Assembly: GCF_026262505.1 (NCBI RefSeq)
Contig: NC_067208.1
Location: 11,665,962-11,729,961 of the forward strand
Direction of reading: 5' to 3'
DNA: 64,000 bases
Source of the DNA: Trichomonas vaginalis G3
Lineage: Eukaryota > Parabasalia > Trichomonadida > Trichomonadidae
In this document: piece after piece, positions 28,020-37,961 of the stretch
How the letters are laid out: every line of letters starts with the position of its first letter
Position numbering within the stretch: position 1 is the first letter of the stretch
Position numbers and translations under genes: made by a program
The notes under the pieces: generated by a model
What the model was told of the DNA's origin: nothing
What the model saw: only the letters and a program-made list of their open reading frames with translations
The model's database searches: none

Positions 28020-28138
28020 GGTTGCAATTACGTCCATCTGAAATTAATTCAAATTTTTGAAAACTGATGTGAAGCGTCATTGGAAATTAACCTTAAACAA
28101 TTGAAATAAAGTCGTGTCATAGGGGCGTAAGTGTACCC
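28020..28138 (-). mobile_element. TTAA-type MITE, unit 2 (inverted)
   Basis: TTAA at 28016-28019 precedes GGTTGCAATTACGTCCATCT. The other end is GGGGCGTAAGTGTACCC, followed by a decayed TGAA. It is the reverse complement of unit 3, 20 bases away, so the pair can fold into a long hairpin. Confidence 0.6.
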
Positions 28139-28158
28139 TGAATAAAAATCGAGATTAA

Positions 28159-28278
28159 GGGTGCACTTACGCCCCCATGACATTGCTTTCAATTCAGATG
28201 GTTAAGGTTAATTTTCAATTATGCTTCACGCCAGTTGTCAAAAATTTGAATTAAAGTCAGATGGGCGTAAGTGCGGCC
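28159..28278 (+). mobile_element. TTAA-type MITE, unit 3
   Basis: 120 bp with TTAA on both sides (28155-28158, 28279-28282). The terminal repeats are GGGTGCACTTACGCCC and, at the far end inverted, GGCCGCACTTACGCCC. The GGGTGC start plus TTAA site equals that of the Kolobok element at 52390, so it is probably a non-autonomous relative. Confidence 0.7.
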
Positions 28279-28573
28279 TTAAGGGATCCCCGCCCTAGTT
28301 TACAAAAAAATACGTTATTTACACCCAGAGTCTTTTTCTATAGATCCTTTTTAGATTTTTAAACAATGATAAGATAGAGTATGATCAATGTATGCTATAT
28401 TTAAGTTTATTCATAAAAATATCAATTCTATCATAGAGAAAAAGTACATTTAAGTGTAAAAATTTAAATAGTTGTAAACTAAGGCAGTGAGCCCTTAAGA
28501 GGTTTTTTAGATTTATGAAATTTTATTAAATCAGTAGTTACTACGCTGTTGGAGATATTAACCAACAAAGAAA

Positions 28574-29797
28574 CTATATTTCAAATAATTTTCCTGAAAA
28601 ATCAAAAACATCAATAAGTAATTTATCATGATTATCATTGTTTTTGCCGGTTTGAATTAATTTGAATGACACAAATTTATCATTAGATATAATATCATAT
28701 TTGCGAATTTCACCTTCGTTTAATAGTGAATTAGAAACTTTATGAATGACTTTTGTTTCCCCATTAATAGTTAATCCTTCAACTTTCCACGATCGAAGTT
28801 TATTAATAAAGGACATATAGTTTGGTGACGTTCGAACTATATAACTTGTTGGCTGAATTAAATAATTTTGTTTTAGTTTCCATTCAACCCATGAATTAGG
28901 TATATTTTGAGATATAAAATATGTATCATTCCTATATTTATTAATAATTTCGGCTGATCCACTGCCAATGGAAGATACTGACATCACTACATTGCCGCTT
29001 TCAAAGTAGTTTGTTACCTTTTTTTCACAGCATCTATCTTTATTTTTAGGATCTCTTGATCGTATGATAGAGTCAACAAGGGAATTGACAACATCTTGAT
29101 AGTTGTCAGAATTAACGAAATCTTTCATTTCTCGGATTGTTTCTTCACTGCAAAACTCAAAATAAATGTTTTCAAACAATGAACTGAAAACAATGTCTTC
29201 TCTTGCAAGAGAAATGATAAATTTAGCTAGTGAATCTTCGTTTGTGATTTCAAATTTTTTGTTGTTTAGTATTTGCTCTAAAATATCAACTCCAAATTTT
29301 TTGGAAATGACTTTGAGTTGGTTTTGATCGATTTCGTAGAAATGTTCTGCAATAAAGTTAGTGCATTCAATTAACTTATCATTCCAGGAAAAATCCATAT
29401 AAAATTCAAGTAATTGAATACAATTTGTTATATCTAATTTCGTTTTATCGATGACATTCGATTTATATAAATCTATTAACTCTTGGATTTCTAGAGACAT
29501 TCCGACGTGAAGGAGGTCTTTCAGCACTGTTTCATCAACGTCAAGTTCAGTAGTTCTATATTGAAAGAAATCTTTTAATATATTGTATGTATCGTTAGAT
29601 ATAATATCGGAATTTATATCAATTTTATCAATGTTTTTGTCTAAAAGATACTGAGAATATATCATTTGAGAAATTGCTATTGCAAATGATTTGTTGAATA
29701 CGATTTCGATATTGTTGATCGTCAAAGTAACTTTGTCCTGTGCATTGTAATCATTAATCCTCTGGAGAGTGCTGTTATTTAACTGGATTAAAACCAT
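28574..29797 (-). CDS. BTB/BACK-like protein with discoidin-type C-terminus
   Basis: About 407 residues from the ATG at 29797. An in-frame ATG at 29827 would add a Lys-rich leader encoded by a poly-A tract, which is less likely. The N-terminal ~100 residues resemble a BTB fold (VTLTINNIEIVFNKSFAIAIS). The middle helical part resembles BACK (IQLLEFYMDFSWNDKLIECT). The C-terminal ~150 residues, with IPNSWVEWKLKQNYLIQPTS and LRSWKVEGL, match the F5/8C-like module common in trichomonad and Entamoeba BTB proteins. It is probably a cullin-adaptor-like or scaffold protein. Divergent from the UGGT gene, with starts under 80 bp apart. Confidence 0.65.
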   Translation of the reverse strand: MVLIQLNNSTLQRINDYNAQDKVTLTINNIEIVFNKSFAIAISQMIYSQYLLDKNIDKIDINSDIISNDTYNILKDFFQYRTTELDVDETVLKDLLHVGMSLEIQELIDLYKSNVIDKTKLDITNCIQLLEFYMDFSWNDKLIECTNFIAEHFYEIDQNQLKVISKKFGVDILEQILNNKKFEITNEDSLAKFIISLAREDIVFSSLFENIYFEFCSEETIREMKDFVNSDNYQDVVNSLVDSIIRSRDPKNKDRCCEKKVTNYFESGNVVMSVSSIGSGSAEIINKYRNDTYFISQNIPNSWVEWKLKQNYLIQPTSYIVRTSPNYMSFINKLRSWKVEGLTINGETKVIHKVSNSLLNEGEIRKYDIISNDKFVSFKLIQTGKNNDNHDKLLIDVFDFSGKLFEI

Positions 29798-29858
29798 TTT
29801 TTTTTTTATGCTTTTTTTTTCCATCATTTTTCCCTCAATTATTTCCGATCATTTCTTC

Positions 29859-29866
29859 TCATTTTA
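29859..29866 (+). promoter_or_regulatory. Inr-like TCATTTTA upstream of the UGGT-like gene
   Basis: TCATTTT places the presumed start base (A, 29861) nine bases before the ATG at 29870, as usual for the trichomonad initiator. The gap between the two divergent genes is so short that this region probably serves both. Confidence 0.5.
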
Positions 29867-29869
29867 TAA

Positions 29870-32800
29870 ATGATTTTAACTCTATTTTTTGGGCTGTCAT
29901 TTCAGCTATCCACTGATTATGGCATTGAAGTAGAAACAGTTTCTAATTGGGACCGTCCTCTCTTATTTGAACAGATTTTCTACTTTATTCTTGATTATTC
30001 CAAAGAAGTTTCACATCAATACTTGTTTTCAGTTCTAGAAAACATCGAATCAGAAGACATTTTAATGGAACAAGCAGAAAAATTGCTACCACATCATATG
30101 TTTTCTCTTTTGAAATCTGAACTCGAAATAGGTTCTTTACTTCCAAAGATACAATATACGAAAAGCATTAAAGACAAAGAATCTATGCGCATTTACAAAA
30201 CAGATTTCGTTATAGGATCACCAACCACAGTTACATTTTTAAATTTACATGAGAACTCTAATGCAAAGATTGTTTTAGACATGATTAAAAACCAAAAAGA
30301 TCTTTTATTAAGACTCGATATCCCAGTATTACCAGGCGAATACAAATTACGTGGTTATGGAATTTCAATTCGTCCAACATCAATGGAAACCGATGATCAA
30401 ATAGGTCAAGAGAAGCGAACAAATCTCGATCAAAATATTCCTATCGATAATACAACGAAATACATCGAAAATTATATTTTTAATGAAGATCAACACGAAA
30501 CATCGCAAGAAAACATGTATTTAATGGTTTATGAGTATATAAAGAATCATAAAGACGTTCCGCTTCTTCGAATTCTTCGTGATATTACAAATAATTGGCC
30601 AGCATTTAAAGAAGACGTTTTTTCGACGAAAGTATCACCCGAAACTATCGAATCCTTCCAAAACATCAATAAGATCATATCAAAATACAGCGATTATCAC
30701 TCAATTAATGGCAGAATTTTTGAAAGTCCAAATTTTGACATTTTTACTGTTTTTGACATCATTAAACGTGAAAGAACGTTTATAGATATACTAAACAACA
30801 CATTCGGCATCAAAATAGAAGAAATTAATAGATTATCTCGAGCAGACATTTCATCCATGGATATTTTATTTGATTATCGGTTTCAATACATTGATTTCTA
30901 CACAGATGGCAAATGTAGTGAAGGAATTTCGTTTTCTGAAGAAGATCAACGAAAACTCGGTTTTGATATTTCTAAAACAAAGAAAGTTGTTGATTTTATT
31001 TCATATCTTGATTTATCAAGTAAAGAAGGCCGAGAATCTCTTAAAACATCTCTCCAACTATCAGTAATTAAAGAACTTCCAATCAGAATCGGTTTTGTTC
31101 CTTATTTCAACACTGAAAACAAAAATTTCAGAAAAATTTCATTTGCTTATCATCATTTAGCAATAAAGAACCCCAAACTTGCAGTAGAATTCATTTATCA
31201 AATTGTTTTGCGCGAAAATGATAATGAAATTGATATTTTAGCTGAAAAAATTTATAATACATTAACATGGCAAAGAAGTGATTTTTTGTCATGGTCTGAA
31301 TTGCATCAACTTTATTCACCTGATACTGCAGTATTCCAGCGATTAAATTCTGTTAATAGATATTATCGGGATAAAGGAATTCTTTTAAATACTATTTGTG
31401 TCAATGGAAAGATTGAACGAATAGAAAATTCTTATGCGAAATATTTAATGATTATTCTTGAAATCATGAAAATTTACAATGAAATTAATGTTGAAGAAAA
31501 TAATTTAGATCCAATTGAAGTAATGAATATAACTAACTTTGTTGTTAATTCTCTTCGAAGTCCTTTGTCTCCTACAATTGAAAAACATGGAACGAAAATT
31601 TACATGAAATCATTGTCAGAACAAAAAGAATTTATTCATAAATTTCAAAACATTAAATGGGATCATGTTGATTCAGAAATAACGAAAAACTATTATATTT
31701 TATTGACAAATGAAACAGATAATAAAGTATTTCGTGATTTCATGCAAAAACAACATAGATATCCAACAGCTTTTGCTATAAATCCTGACACAGATTTGTT
31801 CAAATTTAAGAAATATCCTGTATTAATTTGTGGTGGATTAGTGTTTGAAAAATTCGAAGTAACTGAAGAAAACTTGTTTGAAATTGATAATTTCTTTTCT
31901 GTTTCTATTTCTCAATCATTGAATACTATTTTAGACAGTAATAATTCTTTGTTGTATTATTATTTAATAACAATGTATACTGATTGGTATTCTTCAGGAA
32001 TTGAACGTGGATCTGTTAATCCAGAGCTGTTCCAAGTAGATCAAGATATTGTTCATTTAGATAATGATGGAGATTTCGAATGGGAAATTGTTTCAAATCC
32101 TTTATCTGAAAGTTTCCAAGAATCAATAGATATAATTAAATATGTAAGTGAAAACAAACTTGCTAAAGTTAAATTACTTGCTGCTCCTGCTAACGACATA
32201 ATTCCGCGTGTAACTTGTTTTAATTTCTTTTATAGATCTTCTTTGAATTCTGATGTTGTTTTATTTACTCATTTGAATGAAATGACGAGATATAATATGA
32301 TTTTATCAAATCCTTCTTCATGGATAACATCACAATTCCATGCTGATATAGATCCAAACAATATTTACCTTGAAGATAAAGAACCTGGTCTTTACAAAGT
32401 TAAATATGTTCTTGACAAAATTTGCGTTGAAGGAAAACTTCGGAATTTGTATTACAATTCTCGAAAATCATTTTTGAAGTTTGATTCTCAATCTATTGCA
32501 CAATTAAATCGTTTAATGTATTGGCAAGCACCAACATTACCAGGTCGTCATTATATTTCTGATGTTTTAGAGTATGATGTTGATAGTTTTGCAACAAATT
32601 TGATTCCTTTCGACAAAAATATATTTATTAATGCAGAATTTAATGTATCTGAAGAATATATTAATATTTTCACAATTCCTACTGATAAAGCTCATGAAAA
32701 ATGTGCGAAAGTTATGATGATGTCAGTAATGAAACATACAAAATCAAAAGTGAAGTTTTTCATTTTTAAGAAATATCTTTCTTTCGATTTTATTCAATCG

Positions 32801-33397
32801 ATGCCAGAATTTTCCAGAAAACATGGCTTCAAATATGAATATGTTGATATGAATTGGCCGAATGTAATGTTTTCTCAATATGATCTCAAGAACAGTTCTC
32901 TTGAATATAGACTTTTATTCCTTGATATGTTACTTCCATTTAATATTCCTCGTGTTATTTTTATTGATTGTCAAACAGTTGTTAGAGGAGATATAAGTAA
33001 TTTATATAATTCTCATATGAATGGTTTAATTAATTTCGTTGGAGATTCCAATTCTCAAAAAATATCATCTAATGTATTTGTAGCTGATTTGACGAAATTT
33101 AAACTTACAAATATTGGTGATCAAATGAGATATCTTTCTTATATATGGCAATATAACTTAAATACTCCAAATGATGCAAGTTATTTGACACAACTTACAA
33201 AAATTTATCCATCTGATTTATTTGGAAAAGAATTGTTTTGGTGCAGAGATTGGTATCCAATAAGTGATATGGAAAATGCATTATTAATTTGGTATGGACC
33301 AAGTTCTTCTGATGCATCATCAAGTTTTGAATTTGCTTATAATAATATTCCTGAATGGAAAGATTATATCAATGTTCTTCAGAATAATATAGAATAA
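29870..33397 (+). CDS. UDP-glucose:glycoprotein glucosyltransferase-like protein (UGGT), altered DxD
   Basis: 1175 residues, shorter than the usual ~1500. Residues 1-14 (MILTLFFGLSFQLS) look like a signal peptide. The long middle matches the thioredoxin-like folding sensor region (VLPGEYKLRGYGISIRP; LYKVKYVLDKICVEGK). From about 930 comes the GT24 glucosyltransferase domain: NIFTIPTDKAHEKCAKVMMM, then RLLFLDMLLPFNIPRVIFID and ELFWCRDWYPISDMENALLI. UGGT reglucosylates misfolded glycoproteins in the ER. The catalytic DAD motif (FVDADQ in the family) reads FIDCQT here, D1033-C1034-Q1035, so the second metal-binding Asp is missing. No KDEL-type tail is present. It may be a non-catalytic folding sensor or a decayed paralog. 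Confidence 0.8.
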   Translation: MILTLFFGLSFQLSTDYGIEVETVSNWDRPLLFEQIFYFILDYSKEVSHQYLFSVLENIESEDILMEQAEKLLPHHMFSLLKSELEIGSLLPKIQYTKSIKDKESMRIYKTDFVIGSPTTVTFLNLHENSNAKIVLDMIKNQKDLLLRLDIPVLPGEYKLRGYGISIRPTSMETDDQIGQEKRTNLDQNIPIDNTTKYIENYIFNEDQHETSQENMYLMVYEYIKNHKDVPLLRILRDITNNWPAFKEDVFSTKVSPETIESFQNINKIISKYSDYHSINGRIFESPNFDIFTVFDIIKRERTFIDILNNTFGIKIEEINRLSRADISSMDILFDYRFQYIDFYTDGKCSEGISFSEEDQRKLGFDISKTKKVVDFISYLDLSSKEGRESLKTSLQLSVIKELPIRIGFVPYFNTENKNFRKISFAYHHLAIKNPKLAVEFIYQIVLRENDNEIDILAEKIYNTLTWQRSDFLSWSELHQLYSPDTAVFQRLNSVNRYYRDKGILLNTICVNGKIERIENSYAKYLMIILEIMKIYNEINVEENNLDPIEVMNITNFVVNSLRSPLSPTIEKHGTKIYMKSLSEQKEFIHKFQNIKWDHVDSEITKNYYILLTNETDNKVFRDFMQKQHRYPTAFAINPDTDLFKFKKYPVLICGGLVFEKFEVTEENLFEIDNFFSVSISQSLNTILDSNNSLLYYYLITMYTDWYSSGIERGSVNPELFQVDQDIVHLDNDGDFEWEIVSNPLSESFQESIDIIKYVSENKLAKVKLLAAPANDIIPRVTCFNFFYRSSLNSDVVLFTHLNEMTRYNMILSNPSSWITSQFHADIDPNNIYLEDKEPGLYKVKYVLDKICVEGKLRNLYYNSRKSFLKFDSQSIAQLNRLMYWQAPTLPGRHYISDVLEYDVDSFATNLIPFDKNIFINAEFNVSEEYINIFTIPTDKAHEKCAKVMMMSVMKHTKSKVKFFIFKKYLSFDFIQSMPEFSRKHGFKYEYVDMNWPNVMFSQYDLKNSSLEYRLLFLDMLLPFNIPRVIFIDCQTVVRGDISNLYNSHMNGLINFVGDSNSQKISSNVFVADLTKFKLTNIGDQMRYLSYIWQYNLNTPNDASYLTQLTKIYPSDLFGKELFWCRDWYPISDMENALLIWYGPSSSDASSSFEFAYNNIPEWKDYINVLQNNIE

Positions 33398-33498
33398 AAA
33401 TCTTCTTGTATATTTAAAAACTTACTTTTTTTAGATAGAGAGTTATTGTTAATTCTTGGGTGAAATGAGCATAAAAGGAAGATGGGTGATTTCTTGGA

Positions 33499-33765
33499 TT
33501 AGAATACGTCGTCATTGAAGAATTCTTCTTCAAGTGCATTGATGTCGATTCTCTCGTTGTAGTCATCGAGAAGGCATCTTAGAATCATTTCTCTATCTTT
33601 TTCATCTTTGAAATCAAGGACGAAGGGGTTTTTCTGGAACTTTTGGAGCATTCTGCTTCCTTCATCTGTTGCTGGATCGTAGCCTGCCAACATGAAAAAG
33701 AAGATGCAGCCAACTGAGTATACATCTGCTTTCTCTGAAAAATTGAAAGGGATTGATTGTTTTAT
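33499..33765 (-). pseudogene. Protein kinase C-lobe remnant
   Basis: The frame reads FSEKADVYSVGCIFFFMLAG, the helix F region of a protein kinase, then PFVLDFKDEKDREMILRCLL and DDYNERIDINALEEEFF, the end of the C-lobe. Upstream the frame is closed by a stop, with no catalytic loop, DFG or P-loop anywhere nearby, so only the last ~85 codons of a kinase remain. Trichomonads have hundreds of kinases; this is a truncated relic between UGGT and the SHIPPO gene. Confidence 0.65.
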
Positions 33766-33996
33766 ACACTATATATCTAATGTATACACATATTTAACAT
33801 GCATAAACTCTTTTTCCTTCGTATAGACTTTACTTAGAAAATTGTGCATTGCAAAAACAATTTTCTGAAGTTACTATTTCATCTGATTTTAGAATCAATA
33901 AAATGTTATTGACAATTCCTCGTCATCCTAAGCGTAATTGATAAGCCGTTGAGATTGAAGTGAAAAAAAATTACCAAATAAAAGTACGTTATTTAT

Positions 33997-35181
33997 ATGG
34001 GGCTTTCTTTATGGGCAAAAGGAAAGAAAGCGCCAAATCCAGGACCAGGGAGATATGACGTTCCTGCTCCATTTGGCGAAGGGCCCCATTATACTGTCAA
34101 AGGAAGAATTAAACAAAGAGATCCTGATCCAGAACCGCCAATTCGATCAATGACATCAACATTAAGCAAAAAAGGCTCATCGTTTGGCTATTCCGCATAC
34201 ACACCGAAAGAATTTCAGACGCCAGGACCAACATATTCACCTCCAAAATTCGGAACAGACGGAAAAAAGGTTGCATTTCGATTTAAGCAACGAGAAAAGC
34301 CTGATGAGAACCCAGGCCCTGGAAACTATACAATATCTCGAGAACTTGATACAACTCCAATTGCAATTGGCCAAGGAAAGCGTTGGGATGCTGTAGATCC
34401 TAACTCTTTCTCTTCACCAGCAGAACATCCCGTTCCAAGAAGCTATCCAGAAGAAATTCCGCGAAAAATTGGAAAATTTATTCCAAGACCTGAACCAAAA
34501 AGATATGGTCCTGGTCCAGCTAAATACAATATGGAAACTAATATCATTGCCGTTAATACTCCTATTAAAATTGGAAGCAGTCTTCCAATTGATCCTGCAA
34601 ATGGAAAACCTGGACCTGCAGAGTATTCTATCAACAGAGATTTGGAGAATGTTAATGCAGTTCCTATCAATCTCAAAGGAAGACCGCCTCTTCCTCATGG
34701 AGATATTTGTGATTATCCATACCATAAACTTCCAGATACAATTCAGCCTAAGAAACTATCTATGGGCGTTAGACCAGAAACTAGCTATGAAACAATTAGC
34801 CCTGGACCCATTTACGATCATGCTTCAACTTTATCGAAGCAATCGGCTTCAATTGGAAGCAAAATACCTATTCCAGATCCTCACAAAGGAATACCTGGCC
34901 CAGGAACATATTTCAAAATGCCGCCATCGCAAAAGGCTGATCCATTTCAAGGATTTCCAGGTTCCGCTAACCGTACGACGATTGATGAGCGTGAAGCATC
35001 AAATCTTCCAGGTCCTGCGGACTATAAATATACTAGAGACTTCGAAAAGTTCGAAAGAGGCTTCTATTTTACTTCAAGAAAATTCAGAGATTATACACCA
35101 GATACAGACGCTCCGTTTCATGATATTCCATCTACACTTGGTGGGCCTATGTTTACTATCGGAAATAAGGAAGATTTCTAA
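33997..35181 (+). CDS. SHIPPO/STPGR-repeat protein (axonemal or cytoskeletal)
   Basis: 394 residues with eight PGP cores typical of sperm-tail PG-rich repeats: NPGPGRY near 14-20, TPGPTY 75-80, NPGPGNY 105-111, GPGPAKY 171-177, KPGPAEY 204-210, SPGPIY 268-273, IPGPGTY 299-305 and LPGPADY 337-343. The blocks between them (FRFKQREKP, IKIGSSLPIDP, ASIGSKIPIPDP) also repeat. Such proteins line the lumen of axonemal microtubules or bind microtubules in flagellates. There is no membrane segment. A role in flagella, axostyle or costa is inferred. Confidence 0.85.
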   Translation: MGLSLWAKGKKAPNPGPGRYDVPAPFGEGPHYTVKGRIKQRDPDPEPPIRSMTSTLSKKGSSFGYSAYTPKEFQTPGPTYSPPKFGTDGKKVAFRFKQREKPDENPGPGNYTISRELDTTPIAIGQGKRWDAVDPNSFSSPAEHPVPRSYPEEIPRKIGKFIPRPEPKRYGPGPAKYNMETNIIAVNTPIKIGSSLPIDPANGKPGPAEYSINRDLENVNAVPINLKGRPPLPHGDICDYPYHKLPDTIQPKKLSMGVRPETSYETISPGPIYDHASTLSKQSASIGSKIPIPDPHKGIPGPGTYFKMPPSQKADPFQGFPGSANRTTIDEREASNLPGPADYKYTRDFEKFERGFYFTSRKFRDYTPDTDAPFHDIPSTLGGPMFTIGNKEDF

Positions 35182-35576
35182 TTCTGTTAAAATATTTTGT
35201 TTTTTATGATTTAACTACCTCAAAAGCATAATGTTTTTTAAGTGACTAATTGAATGTGCAACTTCCAAGATTAATTTGATCTGTAATAATTCGTATAAGG
35301 TGAAAAAAGTTTAAGGTTGTTTTTATTTCACTTTTTTGCAGTCCAAATTCATTTTAATTGAATAAATCGTATTGATTGTTGATACTACGCATGTTCTCTT
35401 CAGGACTAATCTGTCAGCATCACATTTTTTATAAAAATTCAGAAGATTATTTTCAAAATAGTTACGAATTAAATCATATGATTATCTATAATTTTCAAAA
35501 AATTTCTGATACGGTTTGATAAAAAAAAGTTAAAATGCGTTAATGTCACTTTTTGATATCTAATCTGAAATTTTAA
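35182..35576. other. Intergenic, no gene seen
   Basis: AT-rich. The only candidate signal is an Inr-like TCACTTTTTG at 35546, 31 bases before the next start. Confidence 0.6.
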
Positions 35577-37961
35577 ATGTCAGTGAAATCATCTAATGCT
35601 AAAAAGTCATCAATGAGGCAGATCTCCCCTAAGGGAACTGGCGCCAATGATGATGATCCAGAGCCATTAAGTGTTGATTTCAATGATGTGATTGCTCAAC
35701 CTGTAACGGCTGTTAAAAAAGAGCGCCGTGAAACAGTAGCAAACCCATTAGCTGCAAGACCAGCTAAACCGCGACAACCAAGAAGTAGTACAACGAAAAT
35801 TAAAAAAGATTCTGGAACTCTCGGAAATGCTTTAGGAACAAACAAAAATGCGAAAACTACTACAATTAAAAAGACAGTTACTATCAAAAGAAAGAAGAAA
35901 GCACCTATTAAAAAGTCAACGGCAGGCGTTAAAAGTGGAAATTTGCCCAGAAGACGAAGGAGGAGGCCCATTGTACGGAGAATTGTTAAGAAAGTTGTTA
36001 TACATAAACATAAATCGAAGAAGCCAGCCGTTGAAGAAAAAGAACCAGATCCAATTATCATAAGGAAAAAGAAGCCAATGAAAAGGCGTCCAAAGAAGAT
36101 AATCAAGAAGGTTATCGTTAAAAAGAAAAAGCAAGCTCAAAACAATCCACAACCACAACCAGAACCTGAAACTATTGTCCGCAGAGTTAGAAAGCACAGG
36201 CATCATCGCGATACCTCTGCCGCACCACAAAACATAATTACTATCGTCAAACGACGAAAGAATCCAATAACTGGCGAAATCGAAGAATACGAAGAGAAAT
36301 TAACCCTTGAAGAGCTTGAAAAGCAAATGAAAGAAGCTGAAGAAAAGAAAGCTAAAGCTGCCTTAGAAAACAAGAGCAGTAACGCTGAAAAAGACTCAAA
36401 TGATAATCCAGATGAGCCACAAGTCAAAAGAATTCGAAAACATCATCACAAACCAGTTCAATACGTTACAATCGTTAAGAAACGCATCAATCCAGAGACA
36501 GGTTTGGAAGAAAATGTTGAAGAACAAGTTGCCTTACCAGCTGACGACGCTCCTGCCACGACAGACAACCTAAGTGTCCGTAGTAGGTCCAGCCATCGCA
36601 AATTAGCCTCTCGTCCTCAAAGCGCCCGAATGTCAACAGCAAAATTATCAGATCTCGCATCTCCTTCATTACTAGCGAACTCCGCAAATTCAAGTTCATC
36701 GAGCGATTACTCAGATTCCGACTACAGCGATGACGTCGCACCAAGTTATAATGCTCCGAAATCGGCCGGGCCACGACGTAAGCCAAAGCGTGTTGTCCGC
36801 AAATCCAAAGTCATCAGGAAGCAGCACAAATCCAGCGCCACCAACAAAGACGAACCTGAGCCAACGCCAGAAGTCATCAGAGTCAGGAAACGGAAAGAGC
36901 CGAAGAAAGTTCTTCAACAAGTTGTCACTGTCATCAAGAAGCACATCGACAAAGACACGGGCAAAGAAGAGATCGTTGAAGAGGAAGTTCCCATTGAGCT
37001 TTCCGAGTCTTCATCATCAGACAACGACGATCAGATGTTCTTTGACGAGTTGAAGCAAATGAACAAAAACAAACCACACAGAGCTACAACAGCCGGTGTT
37101 GTTCCACGTAAATCTAGTGCTTCATCACGTAGACAGTCAACAGCAGGCATTCCTGCCAAGTTGAGGAGAGGATCCACATCAAATATTGCAGATCTAATGA
37201 ACAACCACAAGAACGACTACATTTTCTCTGATTCAGAAGATGATTTGGCCGCTGATTCACTTCTTATTGCTCCAACAACTAAAGGCAGAAGGAGACACAG
37301 AACTCCTGTCGAGAAAGTCATTGAAGAAGTTGTCATGGAGAGTGATAACGAAGGAAACAGAAGACCAGTCAAAAGGAAGAGGACAGTTATCGAAGAATAT
37401 TATTCAGATGTCGATGATTTCGATGTCAATAAGATTGATATTTTCGATCATAGTGATGAAGATGATGAATTCGATGTAAAGAAGAGGAAGAGAAATATTC
37501 CGAAATTATTGGCAAGAATCGATAGATCTAAGAAATCTCCTGATGATCTCATTATTGATGATCAATTCGGTATTTCTCCTGCAATTCAAGCTCTTCTTTC
37601 TGGAGCTGATAACACAAAGATTCCTCAGACAGATGACAGAATTGTCTTAAATGATAAAGATATAAACGAAGTAGAAATTCCAAAGCAGTACAGTGACCCT
37701 CAAACAGGAATAAATGGAGATAAGATGATCGTTCAATGCAGACCAGATATGATACAGTCAATGACTTTGGAAGCTATTGGTGCGGCAAATAGTTTGGGAA
37801 TTCCATTTGAGAAATACGTAGAAGACATGAAATGCGACCCTGCATTGAAGTTCAAACTTTTGCAGTATAATAAGATAAGACAGAATGAACTTAGAAAGAT
37901 GGAAAGAATTAAACCAATCAAGAAACTTGTTAGAACTTTCGGTGTTCAAGCGGAAGCTTAA
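35577..37961 (+). CDS. Large Lys/Arg-rich repeat protein of unknown function (794 aa)
   Basis: No known fold recognised. The N-terminal third is extremely basic (KKTVTIKRKKKAPIKKSTAG, RRRRRPIVRRIVKKVVIHK). Three imperfect modules follow, each a basic VRKRK/HHH stretch, then a TIVKKRINPETGLEENVEEQ-type segment and an acidic end; they recur near residues 205-250, 285-320 and 435-480. Serine-rich acidic patches (SSSSSDYSDSDYSDD) lie between. The last 150 residues are more regular and helical (IQSMTLEAIGAANSLGIPFE). This suggests a nuclear, chromatin- or microtubule-binding scaffold. Codon and GC content rise in the middle. Confidence 0.7.
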   Translation: MSVKSSNAKKSSMRQISPKGTGANDDDPEPLSVDFNDVIAQPVTAVKKERRETVANPLAARPAKPRQPRSSTTKIKKDSGTLGNALGTNKNAKTTTIKKTVTIKRKKKAPIKKSTAGVKSGNLPRRRRRRPIVRRIVKKVVIHKHKSKKPAVEEKEPDPIIIRKKKPMKRRPKKIIKKVIVKKKKQAQNNPQPQPEPETIVRRVRKHRHHRDTSAAPQNIITIVKRRKNPITGEIEEYEEKLTLEELEKQMKEAEEKKAKAALENKSSNAEKDSNDNPDEPQVKRIRKHHHKPVQYVTIVKKRINPETGLEENVEEQVALPADDAPATTDNLSVRSRSSHRKLASRPQSARMSTAKLSDLASPSLLANSANSSSSSDYSDSDYSDDVAPSYNAPKSAGPRRKPKRVVRKSKVIRKQHKSSATNKDEPEPTPEVIRVRKRKEPKKVLQQVVTVIKKHIDKDTGKEEIVEEEVPIELSESSSSDNDDQMFFDELKQMNKNKPHRATTAGVVPRKSSASSRRQSTAGIPAKLRRGSTSNIADLMNNHKNDYIFSDSEDDLAADSLLIAPTTKGRRRHRTPVEKVIEEVVMESDNEGNRRPVKRKRTVIEEYYSDVDDFDVNKIDIFDHSDEDDEFDVKKRKRNIPKLLARIDRSKKSPDDLIIDDQFGISPAIQALLSGADNTKIPQTDDRIVLNDKDINEVEIPKQYSDPQTGINGDKMIVQCRPDMIQSMTLEAIGAANSLGIPFEKYVEDMKCDPALKFKLLQYNKIRQNELRKMERIKPIKKLVRTFGVQAEA

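Larger units (their letters stand above)
27003..28573. other. Intergenic AT-rich DNA with a MITE cluster
   Basis: No gene seen. 27003-27690 is plain AT-rich sequence with repeated CGTAAGAAT motifs. 27690-28278 holds three related foldback/MITE units. 28279-28573 has no recognised feature. Confidence 0.6.

Noticed and set aside
33690-33780. Intron in the kinase remnant
   Set aside because: The upstream frame is closed and no trichomonad-type splice signals (GTAYGT and ACTAACACACAG) are present.
34469-35209. 246-codon frame overlapping the SHIPPO gene
   Set aside because: Out-of-frame shadow of the repeat protein, rich in Leu/Gln by accident.
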